From contig NZ_LT962671.1 in the NCBI RefSeq assembly GCF_900199545.1, positions 1,751,450-1,801,558 on the forward strand: DNA of 50,109 nt, in the 5' to 3' direction. Both the position numbers and the translations under genes were made by a program. The stretch's first letter is position 1. Each line of letters begins with the position of its first letter. Source of the DNA: Raoultibacter massiliensis (GTDB lineage: Bacteria; Actinomycetota; Coriobacteriia; Coriobacteriales; Eggerthellaceae). Below the pieces are notes generated by a model, which searched no databases, was not told where the DNA came from, and saw only the letters and a list, made by a program, of their open reading frames with translations. Shown here in pieces: positions 25,099 to 31,947 of this stretch.

Positions 25099-26787
25099 GT
25101 GTTCTCTCTCAATATGCTCATCGACGGCATGTCGGAATTCAGAATCGCATCAGAGCCAGACCGTCATCTTTTCTTCGACCTTCTGCTCATATGCCCCCCG
25201 AGCCGCGAAGAAGAACATATGCTCGAACCAGCAGACGAACCGAAAGCGAGAGCGACGAAGTCTCCCCAGCCCACCCGTTTCACCGAATTCGATGAAACGG
25301 CTGAATCCGGATCGGGAACAACCTTGTTCGTCGGCGGACCGAGCGAATCGCTGTCTTTCCTCGAAGCCAACGCCGATGCGTACGCATGCATTCTCCAAAA
25401 CGAAGCCGAACCCTTCTCGGACAACCATCGGGAGCTGATGTCTCGCTGCTATGTCCTGATCGCAAGCGACCCCTTTCCCAGTGCGCTTTTAAAAATCCAG
25501 CAAGCCCATAACCGAATCCAGCTATGGCAAGATCGCATGAAAACCGAACTGATCCACCATGAAAGCTATCAGCGGCTTTTGGACTGCAGCGAATCGATGC
25601 TCTCGAACTTCGTTTCGATAACGGACTATTCTTTTCAGCTTCTCGCTTTCACTAAGACGATCGAGCCGAGCGACGGCGTTTCGCAACGCCTTATCCGCAA
25701 CGGATACCATGATCTGGAAACCATCGAAATCTTCAGGCGCAACAACCTCTTCAAAACATGGGAGAAGGAAAATGGCCTAAAAATTCACGAGAACCCTTTA
25801 ACGACGGACACCGAGAGCGCATCCTACATATTCCGTCTGAACGGCGCCTATTTCATCCACATTGTAATGAGGTTCAACAAGAGGCCTAGAACCAAAGGCC
25901 TCGTCGACACATTCAAGGTGTTCGTTAATCACGTTGAGATTCTGGTGAGGAAAGACTGGATCAAACGAAAAAAGCAGGGGCCGGCATTCGCGAAAACACT
26001 CACGGGACTCTGCACGGGAAAGCTCGATAAGCAAACGGTCATCGAGGAAGAGCTGGTTTTGGCAGGGATACCCAAAGAAGCCCGCTTTTCGGTTTTGGCC
26101 TTCTCTCCTTCGGCGTTTCCAGAAGAGCTATTGCCGAGCGAGCGTCATTACTATCAAACCCAGCTGGCTATGGAGTTTCCAAGAGACAAAATGGCAAGCA
26201 TCGGAAACAAATTCATCTTGCTGCATGAGCACACGCAAGAAGATAGGCAAAACGATCCGGTAGACGACCAGAGAGAGGAAACCCTTTTTCTCTCCTGCGT
26301 TGCCGCGTTTCTCAATGCCCACGGAGGCCTCTGCGGCCTATCTGATCCAGTCGAGTCGGCATTCGAGATACGCTTCGCGTATCTGCAGGCTCTATACGCC
26401 CTCTCCCACCGAAGCGCACTGCCCCCCTCCCTCGAGAAAAAGCCCTTTCCTCCTATCACGGTATTTCGAGAGTGCCTCTACGACTTTCTTCTTGTAGGAC
26501 GCAGCAACAAGGAACTCTATTCGTATTTGCAGGCGCACAGCCTGATCGAGAGAATCGAACGAGACGACAGCGTCAACAATACCAACAATATGGATGTCCT
26601 CATCACCTATCTGTACTGCGAAAGAAAGGTCAGCATTGCGGCAAGAACCCTGTTCATGCACAGAAACTCTTTTCTGTACCGCATCGAATCCCTGCAGAAG
26701 AAGTACCGCCTCGATTTCGACTCGTTCCTCTTTCGGCAAGCCTTCTTAGCCGAATACAGCATCAGGAAGCAAAACCGAACAAGCTAG
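25099..26787 (+). CDS. PucR/CdaR-type transcriptional regulator
   Basis: A 562-residue regulator starting at GTG 25099 with GGAG seven bases upstream. The C-terminal 65 residues match the PucR-family helix-turn-helix: MDVLITYLYCERKVSIAART, then LFMHRNSFLYRIESLQKKY, with the HRN-x-x-YRI signature. The central region (about 120-400) has the length and helical pattern of the GGDEF-like and GAF-like parts found in this family, but I cannot name its ligand. Such regulators answer to small metabolites such as purine breakdown products, sugar acids or gamma-aminobutyrate. It is divergent from the ACP-like, FucI-fold, SufE operon, which it most likely controls. An ATG at 25086 in another frame is a shadow. 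Confidence 0.82.
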   Translation: MFSLNMLIDGMSEFRIASEPDRHLFFDLLLICPPSREEEHMLEPADEPKARATKSPQPTRFTEFDETAESGSGTTLFVGGPSESLSFLEANADAYACILQNEAEPFSDNHRELMSRCYVLIASDPFPSALLKIQQAHNRIQLWQDRMKTELIHHESYQRLLDCSESMLSNFVSITDYSFQLLAFTKTIEPSDGVSQRLIRNGYHDLETIEIFRRNNLFKTWEKENGLKIHENPLTTDTESASYIFRLNGAYFIHIVMRFNKRPRTKGLVDTFKVFVNHVEILVRKDWIKRKKQGPAFAKTLTGLCTGKLDKQTVIEEELVLAGIPKEARFSVLAFSPSAFPEELLPSERHYYQTQLAMEFPRDKMASIGNKFILLHEHTQEDRQNDPVDDQREETLFLSCVAAFLNAHGGLCGLSDPVESAFEIRFAYLQALYALSHRSALPPSLEKKPFPPITVFRECLYDFLLVGRSNKELYSYLQAHSLIERIERDDSVNNTNNMDVLITYLYCERKVSIAARTLFMHRNSFLYRIESLQKKYRLDFDSFLFRQAFLAEYSIRKQNRTS

Positions 26788-26894
26788 AAACTGCATGTTC
26801 GACAGCCCCGCCGGCGTCGGCCGCCCTTTGCTTTCTCTCGACCGCGCGAAAGCAGATCCCTACAATGAGCCCGCTCCGAACAAAAACGCAACTC

Positions 26895-27383
26895 TCAGGG
26901 ATGCACGTCGAAGTACCCCGTCTGCTTGCGCACCTGCCACGCGCATACGGCAAGGGATATGATGAAGAGGCCGCTTATCAGGCTGCTCGGATCAAGGGCG
27001 CCCTGCGACAAACTGCCCGCAAGCGCCCAGGCGGTCACAACGGCGTCAACGAGCGCAATCCAGAAGAACAGGGCGATCTTTGCGGGATTCTTCGCACCGC
27101 GGATGCCGAGCAATGCGACGACGACGTTGATAACCGCTCCCACCATAGCCGAAACGCCGAGGAACTTGGCGAAGAACTGCGCATCGATGTCGGCTCCGAG
27201 GCCTTCGATTCCTTTGAGAAGGTCAGCGGGGACGAAACCCGAGAAAATCACAAGCAGGGCGCCGAGCAAGACCTCGAGCGCCGCCCAGACGAGCAAGACG
27301 ATGCAAAGGCGGCGCAACCACACCTGCCACGACGTCATCGGTTTCCCATCGGCGCCAACGGGAACCTTCTTTTCTTTTGTCAT
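26895..27383 (-). CDS. Four-helix membrane protein of unknown function
   Basis: A 162-residue protein with a basic N-terminus (MTKEKKVPVGADGKP) and four predicted helices: about 25-47, 72-93, 103-121 and 130-150. It ends in KQTGYFDVHP. Loops are short, and no enzymatic motif or cysteine cluster is visible. GGTAGGCG precedes the ATG. Proteins of this sort are frequent and uncharacterised in Coriobacteriia. It is monocistronic, converging with the regulator gene at 107 bp. Function not assigned. Confidence 0.65.
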   Translation of the reverse strand: MTKEKKVPVGADGKPMTSWQVWLRRLCIVLLVWAALEVLLGALLVIFSGFVPADLLKGIEGLGADIDAQFFAKFLGVSAMVGAVINVVVALLGIRGAKNPAKIALFFWIALVDAVVTAWALAGSLSQGALDPSSLISGLFIISLAVCAWQVRKQTGYFDVHP

Positions 27384-27739
27384 CGCCTACCATCCAATTC
27401 AAGCTGCCCGATTCTCGCGTGCGCGGCTTCGCCGTATCGCTGCCGAAGATATATAACGTAATTCATTATACTGCACTTGTCCGAGACGAGTCCGACGAAC
27501 GCTCTGCCGCTGATGTCCGCCAACCGTCCATCAGCTTCTTTTCGGAGAGATGATCTGGCTTTTTGGATTTCGCTTGAGGATTGGCGAGTGCAGGATGCAG
27601 TTGCAGGAGCAAAGGCGGATTCGGCAGATTCGGATCGCCAGGCGAATCCGTCGCCCTTGGTCGGACGAGACGGACGGGATCGATCCTCAAGCTTCGATCC
27701 CCTCGGAGGGCGTTGGATCGTTTTCGTAAAAATTGGGGC
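27384..27739. other. 356-bp region without a gene, upstream of tRNA-Ala
   Basis: I see no coding frame with a ribosome binding site and no strong hairpin. It holds the upstream region of the membrane protein gene on the left and leads to the tRNA promoter on the right. Confidence 0.5.
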
Positions 27740-27767
27740 TTGACCGTGTGTTTAAGTCAGGTATACT
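27740..27767 (+). promoter_or_regulatory. Promoter of tRNA-Ala
   Basis: TTGACC (27740-27745), 16-bp spacer, TATACT (27762-27767). The predicted start near 27774 is 12 bp before the mature tRNA. Confidence 0.75.
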
Positions 27768-27785
27768 AAATCTCGCACTTTTTAC

Positions 27786-27861
27786 GGGGCCTTAGCTCAG
27801 CTGGGAGAGCGCATGGCTGGCAGCCATGAGGTCAGGGGTTCGATCCCCCTAGGCTCCACCA
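27786..27861 (+). tRNA. tRNA-Ala (anticodon GGC)
   Basis: A full cloverleaf folds by eye: acceptor GGGGCCT with AGGCTCC (one G-U), D arm GCTC/GAGC, anticodon stem CATGG/CCATG with loop CTGGCAG (anticodon GGC), T arm AGGGG/CCCCT with TTCGATC, discriminator A and an encoded CCA. GGC reads GCC and GCU alanine codons. It has a good promoter 20 bp upstream and a terminator 10 bp downstream, so it is a single-gene unit. Confidence 0.97.
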
Positions 27862-27870
27862 TACATTCAA

Positions 27871-27900
27871 AACCACTGTTCGTCAGTGGTTTTTTCTTTT
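27871..27900 (+). terminator. Terminator of tRNA-Ala
   Basis: Stem AACCACTG (27871-27878) with CAGTGGTT (27884-27891), 5-nt loop, then TTTTTCTTTT. On the minus strand the same hairpin is followed by TTTT, so it may also serve the convergent glycosylase gene. Confidence 0.9.
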
Positions 27901-27957
27901 TAGTACGCCTTGCCGAACGCCCTGGGCTGCTGCCAGTACAGAGCCGAAGCGACGAAA

Positions 27958-28530
27958 CTATGCGTCTGCTCCCTGGCATAGAAAGCAATCGGCAACATGG
28001 TCGTTCACCATGCCTATCGCCTGCATGTAAGCATAGATGATCGTCGAACCGACGAACCTGAATCCCAACTTCTTCAGATCCTTGCTTATCTGATCGGAAA
28101 GCGGTGTAGACGCCGGCACCTCGTCCATCGTCTTCCAGTGATTCATGATGGGGGCATGGTTCACGTAAGACCATATGAACGCATCGAAGCTTCCGTGCTT
28201 TTCCTGCACTTCCAGAAACGCCTTGGCATTCGCAACGGCAGCATGCACCTTGAGTCGATTCCTGACGATCCCCTTGTTTTCCAACAGCTCCTGTATCTTC
28301 GCCTCGTCGTAGCGTGCCACCTTGTTCGGGTCGAACTCATCGAACGCCTCTCGAAACGCCTCCCGCTTCTTGAGTATCGTGATCCAGCTCAGACCCGCCT
28401 GCATTCCTTCGAGTATCAACATTTCGAACAGCTTGTCATCGCAATGCAGAGGCCGCCCCCACTCGTTGTCGTGATAATCGATGTACAGGGGGCTGCCCCC
28501 TGCCCAAGAGCATCTGGTTTTTTCACGCAT
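27958..28530 (-). CDS. tag: DNA-3-methyladenine glycosylase I
   Basis: A 190-residue base-excision repair enzyme that removes 3-methyladenine from alkylated DNA. It opens with CSWAGGSPLYIDYHDNEWGRP, and continues with LFEMLILEGMQAGLSWITILKKR, the strongly conserved core of the Tag family. The zinc site residues are consistent: Cys near the N-terminus (RCSW), and HVADCFLC at the C-terminus. The start at 28530 (MREKTRCSW) has AGAGGTG upstream; longer in-frame starts do not. It is monocistronic and ends close to the convergent tRNA terminator. Confidence 0.93.
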   Translation of the reverse strand: MREKTRCSWAGGSPLYIDYHDNEWGRPLHCDDKLFEMLILEGMQAGLSWITILKKREAFREAFDEFDPNKVARYDEAKIQELLENKGIVRNRLKVHAAVANAKAFLEVQEKHGSFDAFIWSYVNHAPIMNHWKTMDEVPASTPLSDQISKDLKKLGFRFVGSTIIYAYMQAIGMVNDHVADCFLCQGADA

Positions 28531-28684
28531 AGGACACCTCTCGCACGCTGGTTTACCGACGATACGTTGCATTGTAAACGCCCGAGCGCTTTCCGGTTCG
28601 AGGAAATGGCGGTACGCGAAACGATACGCAGCCGCTTTGCCGCATCCGATCCCTCGGAGCTCGCCCGTCGAAGCGGGCATCCCG

Positions 28685-29665
28685 CTACGTCTCGTATATG
28701 CATTCACCCAGCAAGCGGAAATCGTATCCCACCATGCTTGCAAGACCTTGTTTGTAAGCATCGCTTTTCAGGCAGCGCTGCACCGTCTTCGCAATGCGCT
28801 CGGTCGAAGGTTTCTTGGCAACCACCAACACGAGCTGCTCCGCCTGCAGCGGGAGGTAATCGAGTCCGCGCACTTGATGATACACTTTTTCGGTACCCAC
28901 GCCCACATCGGCGTCCTTGCGCGCGATCAGGGAACCCTGCACGAGGGCCGACGACACCTCGCGCTCGTAGCCGGGTATCGTTTTCGGATCGGCTTCCATG
29001 ATGCGCAAGCGCTCGTCGAGCAGCACGCGCGCCGCCGCTCCCCTTTCGCGATTCGCAAGCACCGCACCCGAATGGATAAGATCGGCCCACGAGCGCAACC
29101 CGAGCGGATTGCCGCGCTGCACGAGCAAACCCTGGGTGTAGCAGGCCATCTGGAACACCTTCACGGGCATGCCGGGCAACAGGCGCTTGATATAGGGAAG
29201 GTTGCAGGTTTCGCTCGAACTATCCCACAGGCTCACCGCCGCCGCATCGAGATACCCGAAATACAGATCGACGAGGGCTTGGTAGCTGTTCTGGTAGCTT
29301 CGCAGCACATACGCGCCCGATTCTGCCAAACACGTCGCCAGTCCATCGACCATGGCATCGGCGCCGCCGAGCAAAAAGGCGTCGGCTGCCGTGCGGGGGA
29401 TACGCTTCCCGATGCCCGAAACCGGAGGAACCCACGTAGCGAGGCTTCCGCTATCGGAGGCAGCGGAGCCCGTACGGAAGATAGCCGATCCCTGCTTCGA
29501 TCCGGCGATATACGCCTGCACATCATCAAGCGTGAAGCGCAGTTTCCTCCCGATTTTATACGACGAGAGCTTCCCTGTTTTCGCAAGGCTGTAAACGGTG
29601 TTCTTGCTGACATCGAGCATGTGCGCAACGTCTTCTGCGGCCAAAGCTTTCTGCTTGAACTCCAT
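28685..29665 (-). CDS. HTH regulator with periplasmic-binding-protein-like effector domain (molybdate/tungstate type)
   Basis: A 326-residue regulator. Residues 8-56 form an excisionase/MerR-like helix-turn-helix (ALAAEDVAHMLDVSKNTVYS, then KIGRKLRFTLDDVQAYI). From about residue 95 a PBP-like domain follows, with GGADAMVDGLATCL, a long ligand-cleft region and the ARKDADVGVGTEKV segment near the end. This pairing is found in regulators of molybdate or related oxyanion and cofactor genes. AAGGAAGG precedes the ATG at 29665. It is divergent from a double-Mop molbindin, which strengthens a role in sensing molybdate or tungstate. The ligand is inferred. Confidence 0.75.
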   Translation of the reverse strand: MEFKQKALAAEDVAHMLDVSKNTVYSLAKTGKLSSYKIGRKLRFTLDDVQAYIAGSKQGSAIFRTGSAASDSGSLATWVPPVSGIGKRIPRTAADAFLLGGADAMVDGLATCLAESGAYVLRSYQNSYQALVDLYFGYLDAAAVSLWDSSSETCNLPYIKRLLPGMPVKVFQMACYTQGLLVQRGNPLGLRSWADLIHSGAVLANRERGAAARVLLDERLRIMEADPKTIPGYEREVSSALVQGSLIARKDADVGVGTEKVYHQVRGLDYLPLQAEQLVLVVAKKPSTERIAKTVQRCLKSDAYKQGLASMVGYDFRLLGECIYET

Positions 29666-29845
29666 AGCCTTCCTTTCTATTCTCGTTTTAGTATAGTATG
29701 ATTCTGCGCGAAACGTAACGAGACGAAGCGGATTCCCAACGATTTTGCGACAGGGGTTGAAGCCTTGCCGAAAAAACGTAGAGTGGCAGATGTCACCAGG
29801 AAAGAGCCGCTGCAAACCGCAGCGGACGAAGAAAAGGAGCACGCA
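29666..29845. promoter_or_regulatory. Divergent promoter region with leader hairpin
   Basis: Plus strand: TTGAAG (29757-29762), 16-bp spacer, TAGAGT (29779-29784), then a leader of about 55 nt carrying a 7-bp perfect hairpin (29807-29813 with 29819-29825) before the AAAGGAG of the molbindin gene. Minus strand: TATACT at 29695-29690 upstream of the regulator, flanked by the inverted repeat CTCGTT (29682-29687) and AACGAG (29717-29722), a possible operator. Element strengths are modest. Confidence 0.4.
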
Positions 29846-30271
29846 ATGAAGATTTCCGCGCGCAACCAACTCGCAGGTACCGTAGCCGCCGTCAAGGAAG
29901 GCGCCGTGAACGGCGTCGTCACCATCAAGGTTGGCGATCATACCATCAAGAGCGATATCACCATGGAAGCCATCAAGGACCTCGGTCTCATCGAAGGCAA
30001 GAAAGCCATCGCCATCATCAAGGCCTCCAACGTCCTTATCGCCGCAGGCAGCGAGCGCATCGACACCATCTCCGCGCGCAACCAATTCCCCGGCACCGTT
30101 GCCAAGGTTGAAAAGGGCGCCGTGAACGGCCATGTTGCCATCGAGATCGCCGATGGCGCAAAGATCACCGCGTCCGTCACCAACGAGGCCATCGAAGATC
30201 TCGGCCTCGTCGAGGGTGCCGCCGCCGTGGCCATCGTGAAGGCAACCGACGTGCTCGTAGCCGTTGACTAA
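29846..30271 (+). CDS. Molbindin with two Mop domains
   Basis: A 141-residue protein of two tandem Mop/TOBE repeats, each about 68 residues. The repeats align clearly: ISARNQLAGTVAAVKEGAVNG at the start of the first and ISARNQFPGTVAKVEKGAVNG in the second, each ending with a KASNVLIA or KATDVLVA strand. Mop domains bind molybdate or tungstate at subunit interfaces, and stand-alone molbindins store or buffer it. AAAGGAG precedes the ATG by 7 bp. The gene is divergent from an HTH-PBP regulator and is closed by a strong bidirectional terminator. Metal choice between Mo and W cannot be told. Confidence 0.92.
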   Translation: MKISARNQLAGTVAAVKEGAVNGVVTIKVGDHTIKSDITMEAIKDLGLIEGKKAIAIIKASNVLIAAGSERIDTISARNQFPGTVAKVEKGAVNGHVAIEIADGAKITASVTNEAIEDLGLVEGAAAVAIVKATDVLVAVD

Positions 30272-30312
30272 CCTTAAGCGAAACCGCAGCGCCGGATAAT
30301 CGGCAACAAGAG

Positions 30313-30348
30313 AAAGCGGCCCCGCCGCAACAGCAGCGGGGCCGCTTT
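30313..30348. terminator. Bidirectional terminator between molbindin and carbonic anhydrase genes
   Basis: A perfect 13-bp stem (30313-30325 with 30336-30348) with a 10-nt loop. The stem ends in AAA on one side and TTT on the other, so both strands end in a short T-run. The flanking genes converge. Confidence 0.8.
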
Positions 30349-30430
30349 CGTTACCCAGAGCCGCCGAGGAAGCGCAATCGCAGGCGATAAGGGATCGCCC
30401 AACGCAGGCGGCGCACGATGTGCATTCGCT

Positions 30431-30949
30431 CTATCGCACGTCGCAGCGCTTCGCGTACTCCTTCGCATCGTCAACGTACACCTGGGCGTTTTTCGCAGTA
30501 TGGGCAACCGTCTCGTCGTCGAGCGTGCGGACGACCTTTCCTGGAACGCCCACCACAAGCGAGCGTTCGGGTATCAGCTCGCCTTCCTTAACGAGCGCCC
30601 CCGCCGCAACGAGCGAACCCGCCCCTATACGGGCGCCGTTCAGCACCGTGGCATGCATGCCGATAAGGCAGCCGTCCTCGACCACTGCGCCGTGCACGAC
30701 GGCGTTGTGCCCCACCGAAACGCGCTCCCCGATGATCACAGGGCATCCATGGTCGGAATGCAGCGTTGCGTTATCCTGTATGTTGCTCTTGCTCCCGATG
30801 CGAATCGAATCGACCTCGCCCCGGATAACCGCGCCGAACCAGACCGAGCTCTCTTCTCCCAAAACCACGTCTCCGCTCACCGTGGCCGTATCCGCAACGA
30901 ATGCCGCCTGCGCCGTATCGGGCTCCATGCCCTTGTACTCGACGATCAT
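30431..30949 (-). CDS. Gamma-class carbonic anhydrase-like protein
   Basis: A 172-residue left-handed beta-helix protein built of hexapeptide repeats. The zinc-binding histidines are present in the family contexts: NATLHSDHG for the first and GHNAVVHG for the second and third. The NIQDNATLH and IGMHATVLNGARIG blocks are typical of the YrdA/gamma carbonic anhydrase group. Many members of this group are active carbonic anhydrases, others have unknown roles. A short helix at the C-terminus (DDAKEYAKRC) packs on the trimer. It is a single gene that converges on the molbindin terminator. Confidence 0.9.
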   Translation of the reverse strand: MIVEYKGMEPDTAQAAFVADTATVSGDVVLGEESSVWFGAVIRGEVDSIRIGSKSNIQDNATLHSDHGCPVIIGERVSVGHNAVVHGAVVEDGCLIGMHATVLNGARIGAGSLVAAGALVKEGELIPERSLVVGVPGKVVRTLDDETVAHTAKNAQVYVDDAKEYAKRCDVR

Positions 30950-30996
30950 GCTCTCTCCTATCGCTTCGCGTTTCGCACCGAGTATACGGCAACCTC

Positions 30997-31020
30997 GTCG
31001 TCGCGCCTAGGCGCGACGAC
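30997..31020. repeat. Perfect 24-bp palindrome
   Basis: GTCGTCGCGCC at 30997-31007 and GGCGCGACGAC at 31010-31020 are exact inverted copies around a central TA; the whole 24 bp is self-complementary. It lies between divergent genes (30949 minus, 31112 plus), 37 bp before the plus-strand -35. It could be an operator or a cruciform-forming site; there is no T-run. Confidence 0.7.
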
Positions 31021-31056
31021 CGCGCAGAGCCGTTTCCGCCCTTCGAGCGACTCTGC

Positions 31057-31085
31057 TTGCATGCTCGCAACCGATATGGGACAAT
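31057..31085 (+). promoter_or_regulatory. Promoter of the 105-residue orphan
   Basis: TTGCAT (31057-31062), 17-bp spacer, GACAAT (31080-31085). The start would be near 31092, about 20 nt before the ATG, which has AAAGGAGG. Confidence 0.6.
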
Positions 31086-31111
31086 GCGGCACCACCGAAA
31101 AGGAGGAAACC

Positions 31112-31429
31112 ATGCACATCGAACTGTCGGATGAGTTCGTTTCATCAAACATCATGGGACCGAACACCGTTCTCATCCCCGAAGAGATGCTCCTATCCTG
31201 GACCCCCGAAGATCTTTCCACCATGCACTCCTGCTCATGGTGGGAAAACCTGCTCGGACCATCCGATTCGATCGATATCGTTTCGATCGGGGAAATGGCG
31301 TGCTTCGATCAAGCGTGGACCGATTGGCTCGCCTGCGACAACGAGTACGCGCGCGCCGACAGAGCAGCCATGGAAGCCGGTGCGGGCGCCTTCATGAACC
31401 TCGTCGCCATCAAGGCCCTCAAGCGCTAA
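31112..31429 (+). CDS. Hypothetical acidic protein
   Basis: A 105-residue soluble, acidic protein rich in Trp, Asp and Met (SWTPEDLSTMHSCSWWENLLG, ACFDQAWTDWLACDN). No signal peptide, helix-turn-helix or enzymatic motif is seen, and I do not recognise a family. Support for it being real: a good promoter, an optimal AAAGGAGG seven bases before the ATG, and a hairpin after the stop. It faces the next small orphan (31803-31504) at 74 bp. Function unknown. Confidence 0.6.
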   Translation: MHIELSDEFVSSNIMGPNTVLIPEEMLLSWTPEDLSTMHSCSWWENLLGPSDSIDIVSIGEMACFDQAWTDWLACDNEYARADRAAMEAGAGAFMNLVAIKALKR

Positions 31430-31467
31430 AAGGCGACGCCTCTCGACGGGCGGTTCGCCATGAAACG

Positions 31468-31497
31468 CGTTGGCGGCTGGGATTCCAGCCGCCAACG
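31468..31497. terminator. Perfect hairpin between convergent orphan genes
   Basis: A 13-bp perfect stem (31468-31480 with 31485-31497) with a 4-nt loop GATT. No T-run follows directly on either strand, though a TTTTTT occurs 16 bp further on the plus strand. Position between two convergent stops suggests a shared transcription end. Confidence 0.55.
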
Positions 31498-31503
31498 TAT
31501 CGG

Positions 31504-31803
31504 CTATTCGCTTTTTTCCGAAGCGTAGAAAACCGCTTCGCCGAACACCTCTTCGATCGTCTTGCCGTCGACGAAGGGCAGGGCCATGAATTCCGCCATA
31601 GTGGGAACCAGCTCGCTCGCATCGGTGTAGTGGCCTTTTTCGTTGAGCTTCGCCGTGTCCTGCGCCCGCCAATACATGTCGTTCACGTCGGTCAGGTAGT
31701 ACAAAGCGCCGTTGACCTCCATGTAAGCGGAATGATGAGCGCGCAGATACATCGGCAGCTCATCGAAGGACACGTCAAGCTCTTCCGTTGCTTTCGTTCC
31801 CAT
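31504..31803 (-). CDS. Hypothetical small protein
   Basis: A 99-residue acidic protein starting at ATG 31803 (MGTKATEELDV) with GAAGGGGG upstream; a longer frame from 31860 lacks a ribosome binding site. The sequence has an aromatic-rich middle (AYMEVNGALYYLTDVNDMYWRAQD) and an acidic C-terminus, and no TM or cysteine motif. A possible -10 (TATGAT, 31845-31840) lies upstream. I do not recognise the family. Confidence 0.6.
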   Translation of the reverse strand: MGTKATEELDVSFDELPMYLRAHHSAYMEVNGALYYLTDVNDMYWRAQDTAKLNEKGHYTDASELVPTMAEFMALPFVDGKTIEEVFGEAVFYASEKSE

Positions 31804-31947
31804 ACGGGCCCCCTTCTCTTCGGGAAATACCATGCACCCATCATAGCAACTTAAAGCCACGTGCGGAACTCAGAATCGCAGATTGAGCTGCAAGTCCCGC
31901 TCTGTCGACCGCGCACGCGCAGCAAGCGACCGAAGCCCTCGCCCGTC

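Noticed and set aside
27797..28174. Minus-strand frame over the tRNA-Ala locus with the string GIEPLTSWLPAMRSPS
   Set aside because: This is the well-known false protein made by translating the antisense of a tRNA gene. It overlaps the tRNA and its terminator and has no ribosome binding site.
29785..29845. Molybdenum-cofactor riboswitch upstream of the molbindin
   Set aside because: Only one simple 7-bp hairpin is seen; the multi-helix Moco fold and its conserved bases could not be recognised. A covariance search would settle it.
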